Of a stretch of DNA of 50,974 nt, positions 18,201 to 28,100 are shown one piece after another. The DNA is from CAYHHI01 sp964356335. Lineage in GTDB: Bacteria; Arandabacterota; Arandabacteria; Arandabacterales; Arandabacteraceae. A program made the position numbers and the translations under genes. The stretch is taken from contig CAYHHI010000023.1 in the NCBI GenBank assembly GCA_964356335.1, forward strand, positions 1 through 50,974, in the 5' to 3' direction. The notes below the pieces were generated by a model. The model had not been told where the DNA came from. It did no database searches and was given only the letters and a program-made list of their open reading frames with translations. Positions within the stretch are counted from its first letter, which is position 1, and the number at the start of each line of letters is the position of its first letter.

Positions 18201-21200
18201 GATACCTGAGAAGTCTATGGTATCGACTGGGGCAAGGAAGTCCGACCTCAAGCGGTTGGCGCCTACCACCAGCACCTCGTCGGAATCCGGCAGCACCACT
18301 AAGGCACGCTCGCCATCGGGCGTGAAGGCGATGTCCGAGGCATTGGAGCCGAGTGTGAGAGAGCCAACGTACTTGTGGTATTGCGGACTTGCCGCATCCA
18401 CAACAAGCGCGTGAATGCCGCCGGACTCATCTGCCATAGCAAGGTAATCGCCGCCAGGGGAGACCTCAAGGACCGAACCGCCGTCCTGCGCCGGCGAAGG
18501 CGTGCCAGGCAGGGCAGCAGCCAGTCTAAGCATGTCATCATTCCCGGTGGCATCAAGCACTTCGAAGCGAAGGGCATTGGATTCGAATTGTAGCGGGTCG
18601 CCTAAGCCCACAGATACCATGCCGCTGGTGGCATCGTCCGGGACCCTGACAGTCAGGGAACTGTCCGCAAGGCGCTCTGGAAAAGGCCATTCGTAGTCCA
18701 CGCCGTTGAAGAATACACAGACATAGAGGCCTTGTGAGAAGTCAGAGCCTGCAAGAACGAGCTTACCCCCTACGGGACCAGCCTGCGGGGACAGCGAGAC
18801 CAGCGTCGGCCCGACCCCAACGGCCGTCGCTACGATCTTCTCTTCGGCCTCCGATATCGTGAAGGCATAAGCCCCGTCGGATGACAGGTCAATGTCAACC
18901 GGGTTCTCGGGTAGACTGATTGTCGCCACCACTGAGAGGAAGCTCGATGAGTTCTCCCTCAGGTCGATAGCGTTCAAGAGGTTGAGCTCGCGGTTCACAA
19001 CCAGGGCAAACTTCCCCGCGGGTGTGAGACTAACGCTGTAAAGGGTGCCACCTGTCCTTACCTTCCATAGGGCTGCGCCCTGGCTGAGTGATACTATGCT
19101 CAGGAAACCGGTCTCATCACAAACATAAGCGCGCTCTGCCAACGGATCAATCGCGATATCCTTCGGATAGACTCCTACGCTGACTGTGTCAGTCACACGG
19201 CTGGAGTCGAGGTCGATCACCAGCATCTTGCCCGTGCCTGTCAGGGCCAAGAGAACGTCTCCGGCGGTGCCGATCGCGAGCTCACCACGGACGCTCGGGT
19301 CCACCTGATCTATGAGGCCTATCTGGGTCTCAAAAGACGGGCTTGCTTCGTCAATGTCCCATATCTGGATCTCACCCTCGTCAGTTGGAATGAAGGCACG
19401 ACGCCCGTTGGGGTGGACGAGGATGCCGCGCGGCACGGCCCCAATGGGTTTCTCACTCAGCAGCCCGACCGATCCCCAGGTTGAGTTAAGGCGATAGAGC
19501 TTCTCGGTCGCGCTGCTCACCGCGTAGACTCGGTTACTCGCAGGGCCGGCGTCTATGTCGGTCAAGCCACCTGCGACGGGGATGGCCGTTGCGGTCATGT
19601 AGGTGCTTGAATCAGGGTCGGAGACCACGGCCACAGCCCCTGCGTCCGTTGCAACAAATGCAAACTTGCCGTCGGGGACCAGGGTGAGAGCCCGTGGAGT
19701 TGCGCCGAGGGCACAGGTACCCGACTCGAAACCCCTGGGCACCTCATCTGCAGAAAGCACAGTGAACTGGAGGCTGTTGCTGGTCTTGCCCTGAGTGGCG
19801 TTATAGACGTCGACGGCACCGGAGGTTGTTCCCTCAGGAACCGTGACCACCAGCTGCGTGGGTGAAGCCTGCGAGACCGCGGCCTGGATGCCATTGAACC
19901 TCACGGTGTTGCTGTCAGGCGCCGGGTCGAAGCCTTTGCCGTTCAAGGCCACAATCATACCTACTACACCCTTGCTGGGCGAAAGGCTCGCCAAGGCGAC
20001 GTCGGGCTCGGGCTCGGTGGTAAAGTGCATCACGAAGTCCTCGGCCAGGCCGTTGCCGAACAGGTCTTTAAGCCCGGTCTCGATAACGAGTTTGTAGGTT
20101 GAGGAAAACGCAAGTTCCGTAAGAGGGACGAAGGCAACCAACGAATCGTCATTGAGAAACGCCGCGTTGCCCGATACAAATGTATGGGTTGTGGTGTCGG
20201 TGAGGCTGAAGTTGCCCTGAAGCGTACCCGTGTTCAGGCGTTCAGAGAAGGAGACGAGGATCGGCGCATCGATAGGAACATCGGTGGCGCTAGTATCGGG
20301 AACGGTGGCGACGACCGCCGGGTGGACATCGTCAATGTTGGTAATGATATCGGCGACAGCCGTGGTCCCAGCCTGAACGGCTATGGGATCGCGGTCACCG
20401 GCATTATCTAGTTGTGATTCCAGCGAATCCCAGGATTCGGGAACGAAGAGCGTAAGAGGCATAGCCGCCACGTAGTCGTTTATGTAGGCTGGCCTCATGT
20501 AGCTGACGGCCGAGCTACCATCGAGGGGATGGACCCCAACGTAGTAGTCGCCGTCGGGCAGCCCGATGAACTCGTAAGACCCGTCCAGCAGGGTGTATTC
20601 ACAACCCAGTGTATCACTCTCGACCTCTGATATCGCGAAAACTGCGGCACCCGACACCGGGTCGCTGGTGTACCCATTGGTGACCCTACCCGAAAGCCGG
20701 CTGGCCGTTGTCATCTTGGTCGGACTACCGTAGGCCTTGACCATCTGAATCTCGTCGTCCCATTCGAGCGACCGCGCCCCGGTTCCCTCCTGGAGAACGA
20801 AATACATTGTTGCGGACCTCATCGCTGAGTGCGAGATACCGAAAAAGTGGCCTAACTCGTGGGCGGTTACCGACTCGATGTCTATACCGTCGGGCGGCCC
20901 CTGGGTGTCCGTGCGGTAGGTCATCGCGGGGTTGAAGATTATGTCCGCATCCACGACCTCACCGGGACGGCGGCAATCACTGCCAAACCAGGTGGGCTCG
21001 GTGAAGGACGTGGTAAGCCCCACGGCGATTGTGCCTGCGCTAAACCGGTAATCCGGATCGCTAAAGGTAAGCAGGTTCACGCCGTCAAGGGCTTGGGCAT
21101 CTCCACCCTCCCAGCTCCAGGGACCCATCGCCGACGCCTCTATGCCCTGGATAGAGATCCACGAGTCCATGGCGGCCTTGACTGCTGCAGAGTCACTATC

Positions 21201-24200
21201 ATCCGTGATGCCCGGGCAACCAGCCTCAGAATGCCAGTAAACAATCGGGAACATCGCTCGATCCCAGCACTCGACATGACGAGCGCTCATACCATCATCT
21301 ACGCAGCCGTCACCGTCGCTGTCGAAGCCCGACGCATCCTCTGATGGACATAGGTCGCTTGCGCCAACAACGCCGTCACCGTCCGCATCATCACCAACCT
21401 GCGTGCATCTCACACCCAGCGCCCCGATGAGGCCGCACCCTGAAGGCGAGTTCTCAGGAGTACAAGGCGAGGAGGCATCGAGTGTCAGGTCACCTGCCTC
21501 GGCATTGCGGAACAGGGGATCATCCGAGATGTTCCCCCTGATACCCAACTGACCCGACGCACAGCCCACATAGTCGCCACCGGCGTTGCCGTAAAGATCA
21601 CAGCAGGTAAGAGACACTGTGGCTCCGGGAATACAGGCCACCGCAGGTCCCAATGTCCCAAATGCGATGATGGTGTTCTCGACTACCACCCTCGCACTGT
21701 TGGCGGCAAATATGCTCCCTCCCTGGGTGGCTGAGCTCCCATAGAACGTGCATCCGCGTACCTCAATACTGTGGTCGGCGTGGTTCAGGCACAGCGCTCC
21801 GCCGTTGGGACTGTAGTTGTCGATGAAAACGCAGGAATCAAATGCCACATCGCTCAGGTGACTCGAGGCCGCACCTCCGCAGAAGTCAGAACTATTACCC
21901 GCAAACTCGCAACCCTGGAAGGTCACCACGCTCGATGTAGTCACAACCGCGGCGCCTCCGTAGTTCACCGCCGTGTTACCCTCAAACCGGCAATCCTCCA
22001 CCGAGACACTAGATGTGTCCGTGATCTGAATCCCTGACCCGTCGGACCCCGCGTTATTCATGAGGATGCAGTGGCGTATCCGGGGTTGCCCGCTCCTCAC
22101 GAGGATCCCAGAGCCACCGTTCTGGTACGCACCCGTTATAGTGAAGCCCTCGAGCACCGAGTTGGGCCCCTCGTCAGCTTCGAAGACAAACCCCCGGTGC
22201 TTGTCTGCGGGGCTTGCTTCGCAATCGATCGTGCAGTCTTCAGGCTTACCAGTCGCTGAGCGCACCGTGATGGCTTTGCCGTAGAAGCGAATATCGCGGT
22301 TGCCTCCACCGGTGTAGGTGTCGCTTGCGACCTCAACCGTGTCTCCCGCAGTGGCCGAGTCGATCCCTGCCTGGATAGTGGGAGCATCCAGCGGCACCCG
22401 CCACAGGGTCCGCCCAGCTAGGCACTGCAACGGCAGAATCGAAAGACCTGAGGCCCCGTCCGCCACATAGGCATAGGTGCCCGATACCGCCATGGCCAAA
22501 GCGGCGAGCCCCGGCGTGCCCACACTAACTACGATCTGCGGACTTGCAGGATTGGTGACGTCGATCACCTGAAAACCGAAACCATAGTCCGCCACATAGG
22601 CATAGCTGCCCGACACCGCTACGCCCCGGGGGACGCCCGGGGTGCCCACGCTACCCACGATCTGGGGACTTGTAGGATTGGTGATGTCGACTACCTGAAG
22701 ACCGGAATCATAGTCCGCGACGTAGGCATGGCTGCCCGATACCGCCACGCCACGGGCGAGGCCCGGGGTGTCCACGCTACCCACGATCTGGGGACTCTCG
22801 GGAGCGGTGATGTCGATCACCTGAAGACCGGAACCATAGTCCGCGACGTAGGCATAGCTGCCCGATACCGTCACGCCATAGGCATAGCCCGGCGTGTTCA
22901 CGCTACCCACGATCTGGGGACTCTCGGGATTGGCGATGTCGATCACCTGACAACCGGTACCACCATCCGCGACGTAGGCATGACCGCCCGAGACCGCCAC
23001 GCCATAGGCATTGCCCGGCGTGTCCACAGTGCCCACGATCTGGGGACTTGTAGGATTGGTGATGTCGATCACCTGAAGACCGGAATCATAGTCCGCGGCG
23101 TAGGCATGGCTGCCCGATACCGCCACGCCCCAGGCCTCGCCCGGTGTGTCCACGCTACCCACGATATGGGGACTCTCAGGAGTGGTGATGTCGATCACCT
23201 GAAGACCGGAAGTATAGTCCGCGACGTAGGCATGGCTGCCCGATACCGCCACGCCATAGGCATAGCCCGGCGTGTCCACGCCACCCACAATCTGGGGACC
23301 CTCGGGATTGGTGATGTCGATCACCTGAAGACCGGGAAAAGTGTCAGCGATGTAGGCATGGGTCGCCGATATTGCCACGCTCCAGGCATAGCCCGGCGTG
23401 TCCACACTGCCCACGATATAGGGACTCTCGGGATAGGTGATATCGATCACTTGGAGACCGGATTCATAGTCCGCAATGTAGGCGTGGGTGCCCAATACCG
23501 CCACGCCATAGGCCCGGTGCGCCGTGCCCACGCTGCCCACGATTTGGGGACTCTCGGGAGCGGTGATGTCGATCACCTGAAGACCGCCCGCATAGTCCGC
23601 GATGTAGGCATAGTTGCCCGAGACCGCTACGCCCCTGGCGCCACCCGGAGTGCCCACGCTGCCCACGATCTGCGGACTCTCGGGATCGGTAATGTCGATC
23701 ACCTGAAGACCCGAACCCCAGTCCGCCACGTAGGCATGGCTGCCCGAGACCGCCACGCCATGGGCAGAGCCCGGAGTGTCCAGGCTGCCCACGATCTGGG
23801 GACTCTCGGGATTGGTGATGTCGATTACCTGGAGACCGGAATCGCGGTCCGCGACGTAGGCATGAGTCGCCGACACTGCCACACCCCAAGCCTCGCCCGG
23901 GGTATCCACGCTCCCCACGATCTGGGGACTCTCGGGATTGGTGATGTCGATTACCTGGAGACCGGAACCCCAGTCGGCAATGTAAACATGGGTGCCCGAT
24001 ATCGCCACGCCCCTGGCCAAACTCGGTGTGTCCACGCTCCCCACGATCTGGGGGCTATCGGGATTGGTGATGTCGATTACCTGAAGACCGGAAGCATGGT
24101 CCGCGACGTAGGCATAGTTGCCCCCGACCGCTACGCCATAGGCAGAGCCTGGCGTGTCCACGCTGCCCACCCAGTGCAGGTAGTCTCCATAGTCGATGCA

Positions 24201-24371
24201 CTCAGCTCCAGCTGAGCCGATCAAACACACGCATCCTACGGCCGCAACCAAAACGGCCACACCCGTCCGCCTCCCCAAACCGCCTCCACCCAACGGTGTG
24301 CCTCGACGCGAAAACCCCGCAATCAGAATCCTGACAGCAGAGACCATCTGCGTTATGGTGTGGGTTTTCAT
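15276..24371 (-). CDS. Giant exported matrixin-type metalloprotease (LVIVD, beta-helix, propellers, sorting domain)
   Basis: A 3031-aa modular exported protein. Order: signal region (1-56, SAGA/E); 14 LVIVD repeats (about 66-648); right-handed beta-helix (about 650-990); calcium-binding DxDGDG segments of thrombospondin type 3 style (about 992-1022); matrixin metalloprotease (about 1025-1210) with HELGHFFGISH at 1171-1181 and the Met-turn SATMYF. Then come a carboxypeptidase-regulatory-like fold (about 1224-1300), a bacterial Ig of SbsA type (about 1350-1455), IPT/TIG (about 1459-1540), YVTN-like propeller (about 1545-1840), a second TIG and propeller (to about 2310), two Ig-like modules, a third TIG (about 2520-2600), a third propeller (about 2605-2930) and an FlgD-like sorting domain ending NKMLLLR. 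All zinc ligands are present. The ATG overlaps the stop of the 197-aa gene (ATGA), and GGGGGTGGAG precedes it. From about residue 992 it is collinear with the 2466-aa paralogue. Confidence 0.9.
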   Translation of the reverse strand: MKTHTITQMVSAVRILIAGFSRRGTPLGGGGLGRRTGVAVLVAAVGCVCLIGSAGAECIDYGDYLHWVGSVDTPGSAYGVAVGGNYAYVADHASGLQVIDITNPDSPQIVGSVDTPSLARGVAISGTHVYIADWGSGLQVIDITNPESPQIVGSVDTPGEAWGVAVSATHAYVADRDSGLQVIDITNPESPQIVGSLDTPGSAHGVAVSGSHAYVADWGSGLQVIDITDPESPQIVGSVGTPGGARGVAVSGNYAYIADYAGGLQVIDITAPESPQIVGSVGTAHRAYGVAVLGTHAYIADYESGLQVIDITYPESPYIVGSVDTPGYAWSVAISATHAYIADTFPGLQVIDITNPEGPQIVGGVDTPGYAYGVAVSGSHAYVADYTSGLQVIDITTPESPHIVGSVDTPGEAWGVAVSGSHAYAADYDSGLQVIDITNPTSPQIVGTVDTPGNAYGVAVSGGHAYVADGGTGCQVIDIANPESPQIVGSVNTPGYAYGVTVSGSYAYVADYGSGLQVIDITAPESPQIVGSVDTPGLARGVAVSGSHAYVADYDSGLQVVDITNPTSPQIVGSVGTPGVPRGVAVSGSYAYVADYGFGFQVIDVTNPASPQIVVSVGTPGLAALAMAVSGTYAYVADGASGLSILPLQCLAGRTLWRVPLDAPTIQAGIDSATAGDTVEVASDTYTGGGNRDIRFYGKAITVRSATGKPEDCTIDCEASPADKHRGFVFEADEGPNSVLEGFTITGAYQNGGSGILVRSGQPRIRHCILMNNAGSDGSGIQITDTSSVSVEDCRFEGNTAVNYGGAAVVTTSSVVTFQGCEFAGNSSDFCGGAASSHLSDVAFDSCVFIDNYSPNGGALCLNHADHSIEVRGCTFYGSSATQGGSIFAANSARVVVENTIIAFGTLGPAVACIPGATVSLTCCDLYGNAGGDYVGCASGQLGIRGNISDDPLFRNAEAGDLTLDASSPCTPENSPSGCGLIGALGVRCTQVGDDADGDGVVGASDLCPSEDASGFDSDGDGCVDDGMSARHVECWDRAMFPIVYWHSEAGCPGITDDSDSAAVKAAMDSWISIQGIEASAMGPWSWEGGDAQALDGVNLLTFSDPDYRFSAGTIAVGLTTSFTEPTWFGSDCRRPGEVVDADIIFNPAMTYRTDTQGPPDGIDIESVTAHELGHFFGISHSAMRSATMYFVLQEGTGARSLEWDDEIQMVKAYGSPTKMTTASRLSGRVTNGYTSDPVSGAAVFAISEVESDTLGCEYTLLDGSYEFIGLPDGDYYVGVHPLDGSSAVSYMRPAYINDYVAAMPLTLFVPESWDSLESQLDNAGDRDPIAVQAGTTAVADIITNIDDVHPAVVATVPDTSATDVPIDAPILVSFSERLNTGTLQGNFSLTDTTTHTFVSGNAAFLNDDSLVAFVPLTELAFSSTYKLVIETGLKDLFGNGLAEDFVMHFTTEPEPDVALASLSPSKGVVGMIVALNGKGFDPAPDSNTVRFNGIQAAVSQASPTQLVVTVPEGTTSGAVDVYNATQGKTSNSLQFTVLSADEVPRGFESGTCALGATPRALTLVPDGKFAFVATDAGAVAVVSDPDSSTYMTATAIPVAGGLTDIDAGPASNRVYAVSSATEKLYRLNSTWGSVGLLSEKPIGAVPRGILVHPNGRRAFIPTDEGEIQIWDIDEASPSFETQIGLIDQVDPSVRGELAIGTAGDVLLALTGTGKMLVIDLDSSRVTDTVSVGVYPKDIAIDPLAERAYVCDETGFLSIVSLSQGAALWKVRTGGTLYSVSLTPAGKFALVVNRELNLLNAIDLRENSSSFLSVVATISLPENPVDIDLSSDGAYAFTISEAEEKIVATAVGVGPTLVSLSPQAGPVGGKLVLAGSDFSQGLYVCVFFNGVDYEWPFPERLADSSLTVRVPDDATSGMVSVGLGDPLQFESNALRFEVLDATGNDDMLRLAAALPGTPSPAQDGGSVLEVSPGGDYLAMADESGGIHALVVDAASPQYHKYVGSLTLGSNASDIAFTPDGERALVVLPDSDEVLVVGANRLRSDFLAPVDTIDFSGITGSSLARVAVSPDGFLLMVSDPGVEKVHMVDIGAGSPTEYEIIESIEMGSDGNGYVYEMAFHPGGVYAYLPIHDSSGGSIQVLDTDPQSPQYRQKVGEVLMPGVPPTEIPISLSFTPNGQRCLVLTSQYVGGPHRSILMLDTYTPDAPHVSATLSLGGTAEPVAEHLDVSPRGDRAVANVHEMGLINIEIQTFPDSLIVLQEVGGASQHLTTVDIAYAVDASKFYSLSESSDSLCVYDFSTADTIAVYSGNGQSGVVNQPLPHPLRAMVTGELSWAMAGVPVEFTVTSGGGKFAAADSTVQVVPTNADGIAEVEWTLGPDVGPGTHTVQASAAGLGGSPLLFTADGIADPEMLPLMVVSVIPDSGATGISIASATQTTFSRPVDVSTVTSSTFYLRDGNFNPVPTVIGFADADRKVSLSPLTALEPSTTYLIEITPGIKDESGGPLTEAVASGFTTEPPPPMELGSIAPASAQVGAYVVLSGDGFNRQASLNKVLFGSLEACVSAGSTDFLSVAVPIGAETGSIRVVNTAASDTSNALAFTVLPSDISYVNDVVGSVTTSSATRSVSITPDGAIAFAVSPDANKVSVIDLINFVHITSIPVGDNPVAVTVDRAGTFAYVANHLDGTVSVIDADDESPSYCEVVDVFAVGVGPTDLAVTPDGDRLAVANAGSGTISLVDADSTSETYRRVVTSIAVGSGARTVAITPDGGLIYVGMDSGYLVISAADYGVVTSIATGTGSRTVSITPDGAFLVILTTDGVVDVYDIQPGSVWENQVVTSIATGSGTTTVAISPDGGFLYLIQEVGDEILVGIVYIYNSFGVIADGQELPPYGVEVTIVDTLAVGEDPADIAFDPTGSGKVIVTTAGDRKITVLGDPFAGLEPPEPSQVMRSFPNPFTRATTIRFEIAEPTHVKLAVYDVTGRLVRTLVDADLKSDLYSVAWNGTDRGERRVASGIYFCRIEGGSFVRTNKMLLLR
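22430..24180 (-). repeat. Tandem DNA repeat encoding 14 LVIVD units in the giant protease
   Basis: Fourteen in-frame units of about 42 codons encode GVAVSGSHAYVAD...GLQVIDITNPESPQIVGSVDTPG-type repeats. The opposite strand is open for 495 codons over this stretch, an effect of the repeat rather than a gene. Confidence 0.85.
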
Positions 24372-24961
24372 CGCTCCACCCCCGGGGCTACACGGCGGCC
24401 GAGGGCCTGACTGACGAACTCATCAAGCGTGACCCGCTGCCTGAGTGTGGTGCGGGAGGGCGCCTGCGGTGCAGGTGCGCCCACCAGGCTCACGCCTTCC
24501 AGCGGCGGTGCCTCTACATAGGCGGTCCCTGTTGCCAGATCGCGCCCGATTCTGAACTTACCCTGCGAGAAGCCTGATACCTGGTAGCTCCCGGCATCGT
24601 AAGGCTCGGCGAAGAGAAGCACCTCCTCGCCCACTCTCCACTGCAAGGCCCCTTGGACCGTGACTTTGACGTTGCCCACGACGCCACCCAGCTGGATCAC
24701 ATCGATTGTCGTGCGAGCGCTACCCTTGTAAGTCTCGTCCACGGCGATCCGCGTGCGCGTGAATATCTTGGTGTGCTTGCTGTTCCAGTAGGATTCCACG
24801 CTCTGGACCCTGCCGCGAACCACAAGCGCCGACTCGTCCCCCAACTGCTGGGGACTTCTGTAGGCAATCTGCGTGGCGTAAGCCAATGCAACCAAGCCTG
24901 CCACAAGCAGAAACATACATGCCAAGAACGCACATGCGGATGAGTTAGCGCAGCGCCTCAT
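24368..24961 (-). CDS. Small exported protein coupled to the giant metalloprotease, copy A
   Basis: A 197-aa exported protein with a signal peptide (1-29, AYA/T) and a compact beta-rich domain (about 36-140). Conserved points include LVVRGRVQSVESYW, TRTRIAVDETYKGS, the glycine-rich QLGGVVGNVKVTVQG, and VGEEVLLFAEPYD leading to QGKFRI. The C-terminal 50 residues are variable and end PGVER. I do not recognise a named family. Its stop overlaps the protease ATG by 4 bp and the same pair occurs at 25197-33187, so the two products are probably made together. A role as chaperone, propeptide-like inhibitor or adaptor of the protease is inference only. AGGGGGAG lies just before the start. Confidence 0.85.
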   Translation of the reverse strand: MRRCANSSACAFLACMFLLVAGLVALAYATQIAYRSPQQLGDESALVVRGRVQSVESYWNSKHTKIFTRTRIAVDETYKGSARTTIDVIQLGGVVGNVKVTVQGALQWRVGEEVLLFAEPYDAGSYQVSGFSQGKFRIGRDLATGTAYVEAPPLEGVSLVGAPAPQAPSRTTLRQRVTLDEFVSQALGRRVAPGVER

Positions 24962-25055
24962 AGGGCTCCCCCTTTCGGAATCTCGTCTTCTCGCCCAGAC
25001 CTGACTCTCTCTACATATACAAGTATCAAGTCAAAATGACGGACAGAACCAGCAG
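24962..25055 (-). promoter_or_regulatory. Duplicated leader upstream of small exported protein, copy A
   Basis: About 90 bp upstream of this gene are nearly identical to 33188-33284, upstream of its paralogue. Both contain the ribosome site AGGGGGAG and a small palindrome GTCA-TTT-TGAC about 70 bp from the start. An A+T-rich tract lies between them. A promoter is likely here, but no classical -35/-10 pair with correct spacing was found: TTGACT to the nearest TATA-like box is only about 13 bp. Confidence 0.6.
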
Positions 25056-25139
25056 CAGCCCTTGTCCCAGGGGACGGGACACATACACTGGCCATCCCTC
25101 TTTCTCGCTGCATCGACTCGGAGGCCGAGCCTGCCGAGA

Positions 25140-25188
25140 GCCCGGAGGGCATGTAGTTCTAACCGAAGGGCCTCGGACAGGCGAGGCC
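25140..25188 (+). repeat. REP-like intergenic element, copy 4
   Basis: Positions 25140-25172 are identical to 11769-11801, including GCCC-GGA-GGGC and ATGTAGTTCTAACCGAAG. A perfect stem-loop follows: GGCCTCG (25169-25175), 6-nt loop, CGAGGCC (25182-25188). It begins 8 bp after the stop of the 2466-aa protease gene. It could act as a message 3' end, though no T run follows on that strand. Confidence 0.75.
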
Positions 25189-25196
25189 GCCTGATT

Positions 25197-28100
25197 CTAT
25201 CGCAACAGCAGCAACTTGTTGGTCCTGATGAAGTCTCCGGCTTCGATCCTGCAGAAGTAGATCCCGCTTGCCACGCGCCGCTCACCGCGGTCCGTGCCGT
25301 TCCATACCACGCTGTAGACGTCGGGGGCCAGGTCCCGATCAACCAAGGTCCTCACCAGCCGGCCTGTGACATCATAGACTGCCAGCCTCACATGAGCCCG
25401 CTCCGGAATCGCAAACCAAATAGTCGTATTCTGGCCGAAAGGATTCGGTGCATTCTGGAAGAGACTGTATGGCTCGATCCGCTTTGGCACCTTCGCATCC
25501 GGCGCGAAGAAGGTGATGGTGTTATCCCCAGCGTTGGTCACCACGAACCTGCCTGAACCCGTAGGGTCGAAGGCAATCTCTGAGGGATCTTCCCCTGCCC
25601 TCAGGGTATCTATGAATGTGACTTCGACGCGCGCAGGCGGCAGTTCATCGCCGTCCGCTGTCACCCCGGACCAGTTATAGATGTTGAGCAGGCCGACCAG
25701 GATCTCATCTCCGATCTCCTGTATGAGATAGATCAAGCCACCATCGGGAGTGATGGCGATGCTCGACGTGCCAGTGCCGACCTTCAAGCTTGTCACGACC
25801 CTGTTTTCCATCGGGCTGCCGTCCTGAATGTCGTAGATGTCCACAACACCTTGCGTGGTCAAGACGATGAGGAGGCCGCCATCCGGCGTGATGGCCACCG
25901 TTCTTGATCCGCTTCCCGTTGCTATACTTGTCACAACACCATAGTCCAGCGCCGAGATGACCAGATACCCGTTATCGGTCCCTATATAGATCAGCCCGCC
26001 ATCAGGCGTGATCGCTACCGTGTTCGCCCCCGACGAGGTGGTCACGCTGGAGACCACCGCGCCGTAAGTCTCACTGGACACATCCGCATCGACAGCACTG
26101 ATGCTACTGGACCCCGCATTGGCGACGATCAGGCGGTCGCCGTCAGGCGTTGCTGCCACGTCCGTAGGACCGACGCCCACCGGGAACACATTTACAACCT
26201 GGTGGTAGTTCTCCGATCCGGGGCACACATCAATTACCGATACGGTGCCGTCCACATGATTAGCTATGTAGGCGTATGTACCCTCAGGGTCTATAGTGAT
26301 AGCGACCGGATTCTCCCCAACGGAGATGCTTGTGACGAAACTGAGCATGTTGAGATCGATGACGGTCACCTTGTTGCCATCAGGGCTTACCGCGTAGGCA
26401 AAGGCGCCATCGGGTGTGATCGCAACACCGTGCGTCGCAGAACCCGTGGCGATGTTACCCACGACATTGTTGAGAGGCGAGGTCTCGGGCACAAGAACGG
26501 TGAACTCGAGCGGATCGGATGTATCGGCAGGCGAAGTGTTGATCACCCGCACCGGCCCGGTCGCGGCACCATCAGGGACTATGGCGGTCAAGAAGTCTCG
26601 GCCGCCGGCAGTTATGTATGCCTCGCCGCCGTTGAACAGGACCTTGTTGAGCAACGTTTCCCCGTTGAACCCCGCTCCGGAGAGTACAACCATAACACCC
26701 TCTGCACCACTGACGGGAGCGAGCGATCCCAGCGCCAGCGGCGGGGCCGACTCAGTAGTGAACTTCGATGACACGGCCTGGCTGAGCGGCCCGCCCGACT
26801 GATCCTGAATGCCGGTCTTGACCTCGATCCAGTAGCCGGTGTTGGGCTCCAGTAGATCTGCCGGGGAGAGCGAGATCTTGCGGTTGCCGTCGGCGAAGCC
26901 AACGACCGCCGGCAGCGCATAGAAGTCGCCATCATGCAGGAAGAAGGTGGAGGTGGTAACCGTTGCCGGATTCACCGCCCGGCTGAAAGTTACCTGGGCT
27001 GAGGTCGCTAGGCTCACCCCCGCCTGATTGTTGTAAGGTGTGACGCTCGACACTGTAAGCGGAAGCGTCTCAGGATCGGCAAGGCCCGTGGCTGTAAAGG
27101 CTATCGGCGAACCGACAAGGCCCATTGCTGCTGCCTGGACCGTCTGAGAACCCAGATCGGGGCCCAGGGTCCAGATGACCTGAGCCCTGCCATCGGCCCC
27201 GGTCGAGACTACCTGGATCGTCGAGTCGGTCGCAGCGAAATGCCCACCGCCTGAGGTCACCGTGAAAGTGACGGGAACACCTTCAACCGGTTCGGACCCA
27301 GCAGAAGTAACCTCTATGCAAAGCGGCGTGGGAAGCGGCTGGCCGACCACACCCGACTGCCCGCCTCCGGTAGTCATCGCAAGGCTGTGAGCCGCGCTAA
27401 AATCATAGATGGAGATAATGTCGCTGGATTCGGAGACACTGTAGAACTTCGTGGCATCGGGCAAGTAGTCGCTGTCCACAGTCATTAGGTGGTGCGGCAG
27501 GCTGCCGATCTGCTGAATCATGGCAAGCGAGTCCGGACTGATCCAAATCCTGATGTTGGCTAGACCCTCCCGGTGCAGGTTGGCGACCGCGCGGTTGCCC
27601 TTGGGCGATACGTCGATGTGCTCCTCCACAGGGGCGGCTGTACCACCCAGCACGAGAGTCTTGCTTGTCGCGGGGTTGTCAGGGTCGGTAGTGTTAAGCA
27701 TAACAACCGACCGATTCGGGGAGCTAACCTGTTGGCTGGTAAGCACCAGGCACCTGTTGCCCCTGGGGGTGAAGGATAGGGAGATGGGCATCTCCTGAGG
27801 TGGGCTGCCTGGAAGCACCAAGGTGGCTACCACCTGGCGATAAGTCGGACTTTCGGGCGTCGTATCCAAAACCAAGACGGCCGCCGGATCGGAGTCGTGA
27901 ACCGGCAAGTAGGCATACCCCCCACCGGGGTGGAAGGCCATCTGGCGCACCACCCCGTTCACATTGCCGGCCACCAAACTGACCGAGGCAACGATGTCGT
28001 ACTCACCGGCAGAGCCCCGCACGATATCCACAAAGTGCACCTTGCCCGTTCCCGGATCGGACACCAGGAGCATTCGACCATCGGGACTTACGGCGCCCCT

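Noticed and set aside
22728..24215. Plus-strand open frame of 495 codons rich in Arg/His/Asp repeats
   Set aside because: It is the antisense of the LVIVD repeat array. Repetition keeps the frame open; composition is not that of a natural protein and there is no ribosome site.
24962..25055. TTGACT plus a TATA-like box as a sigma70 promoter in the duplicated leaders
   Set aside because: Spacing is about 13 bp, too short; a Bacteroidota-type TAnnTTTG box was also looked for and not found.
25169..25188. Perfect GGCCTCG/CGAGGCC stem-loop as a rho-independent terminator
   Set aside because: No T run follows on either strand; it is better explained as part of the REP-like element.
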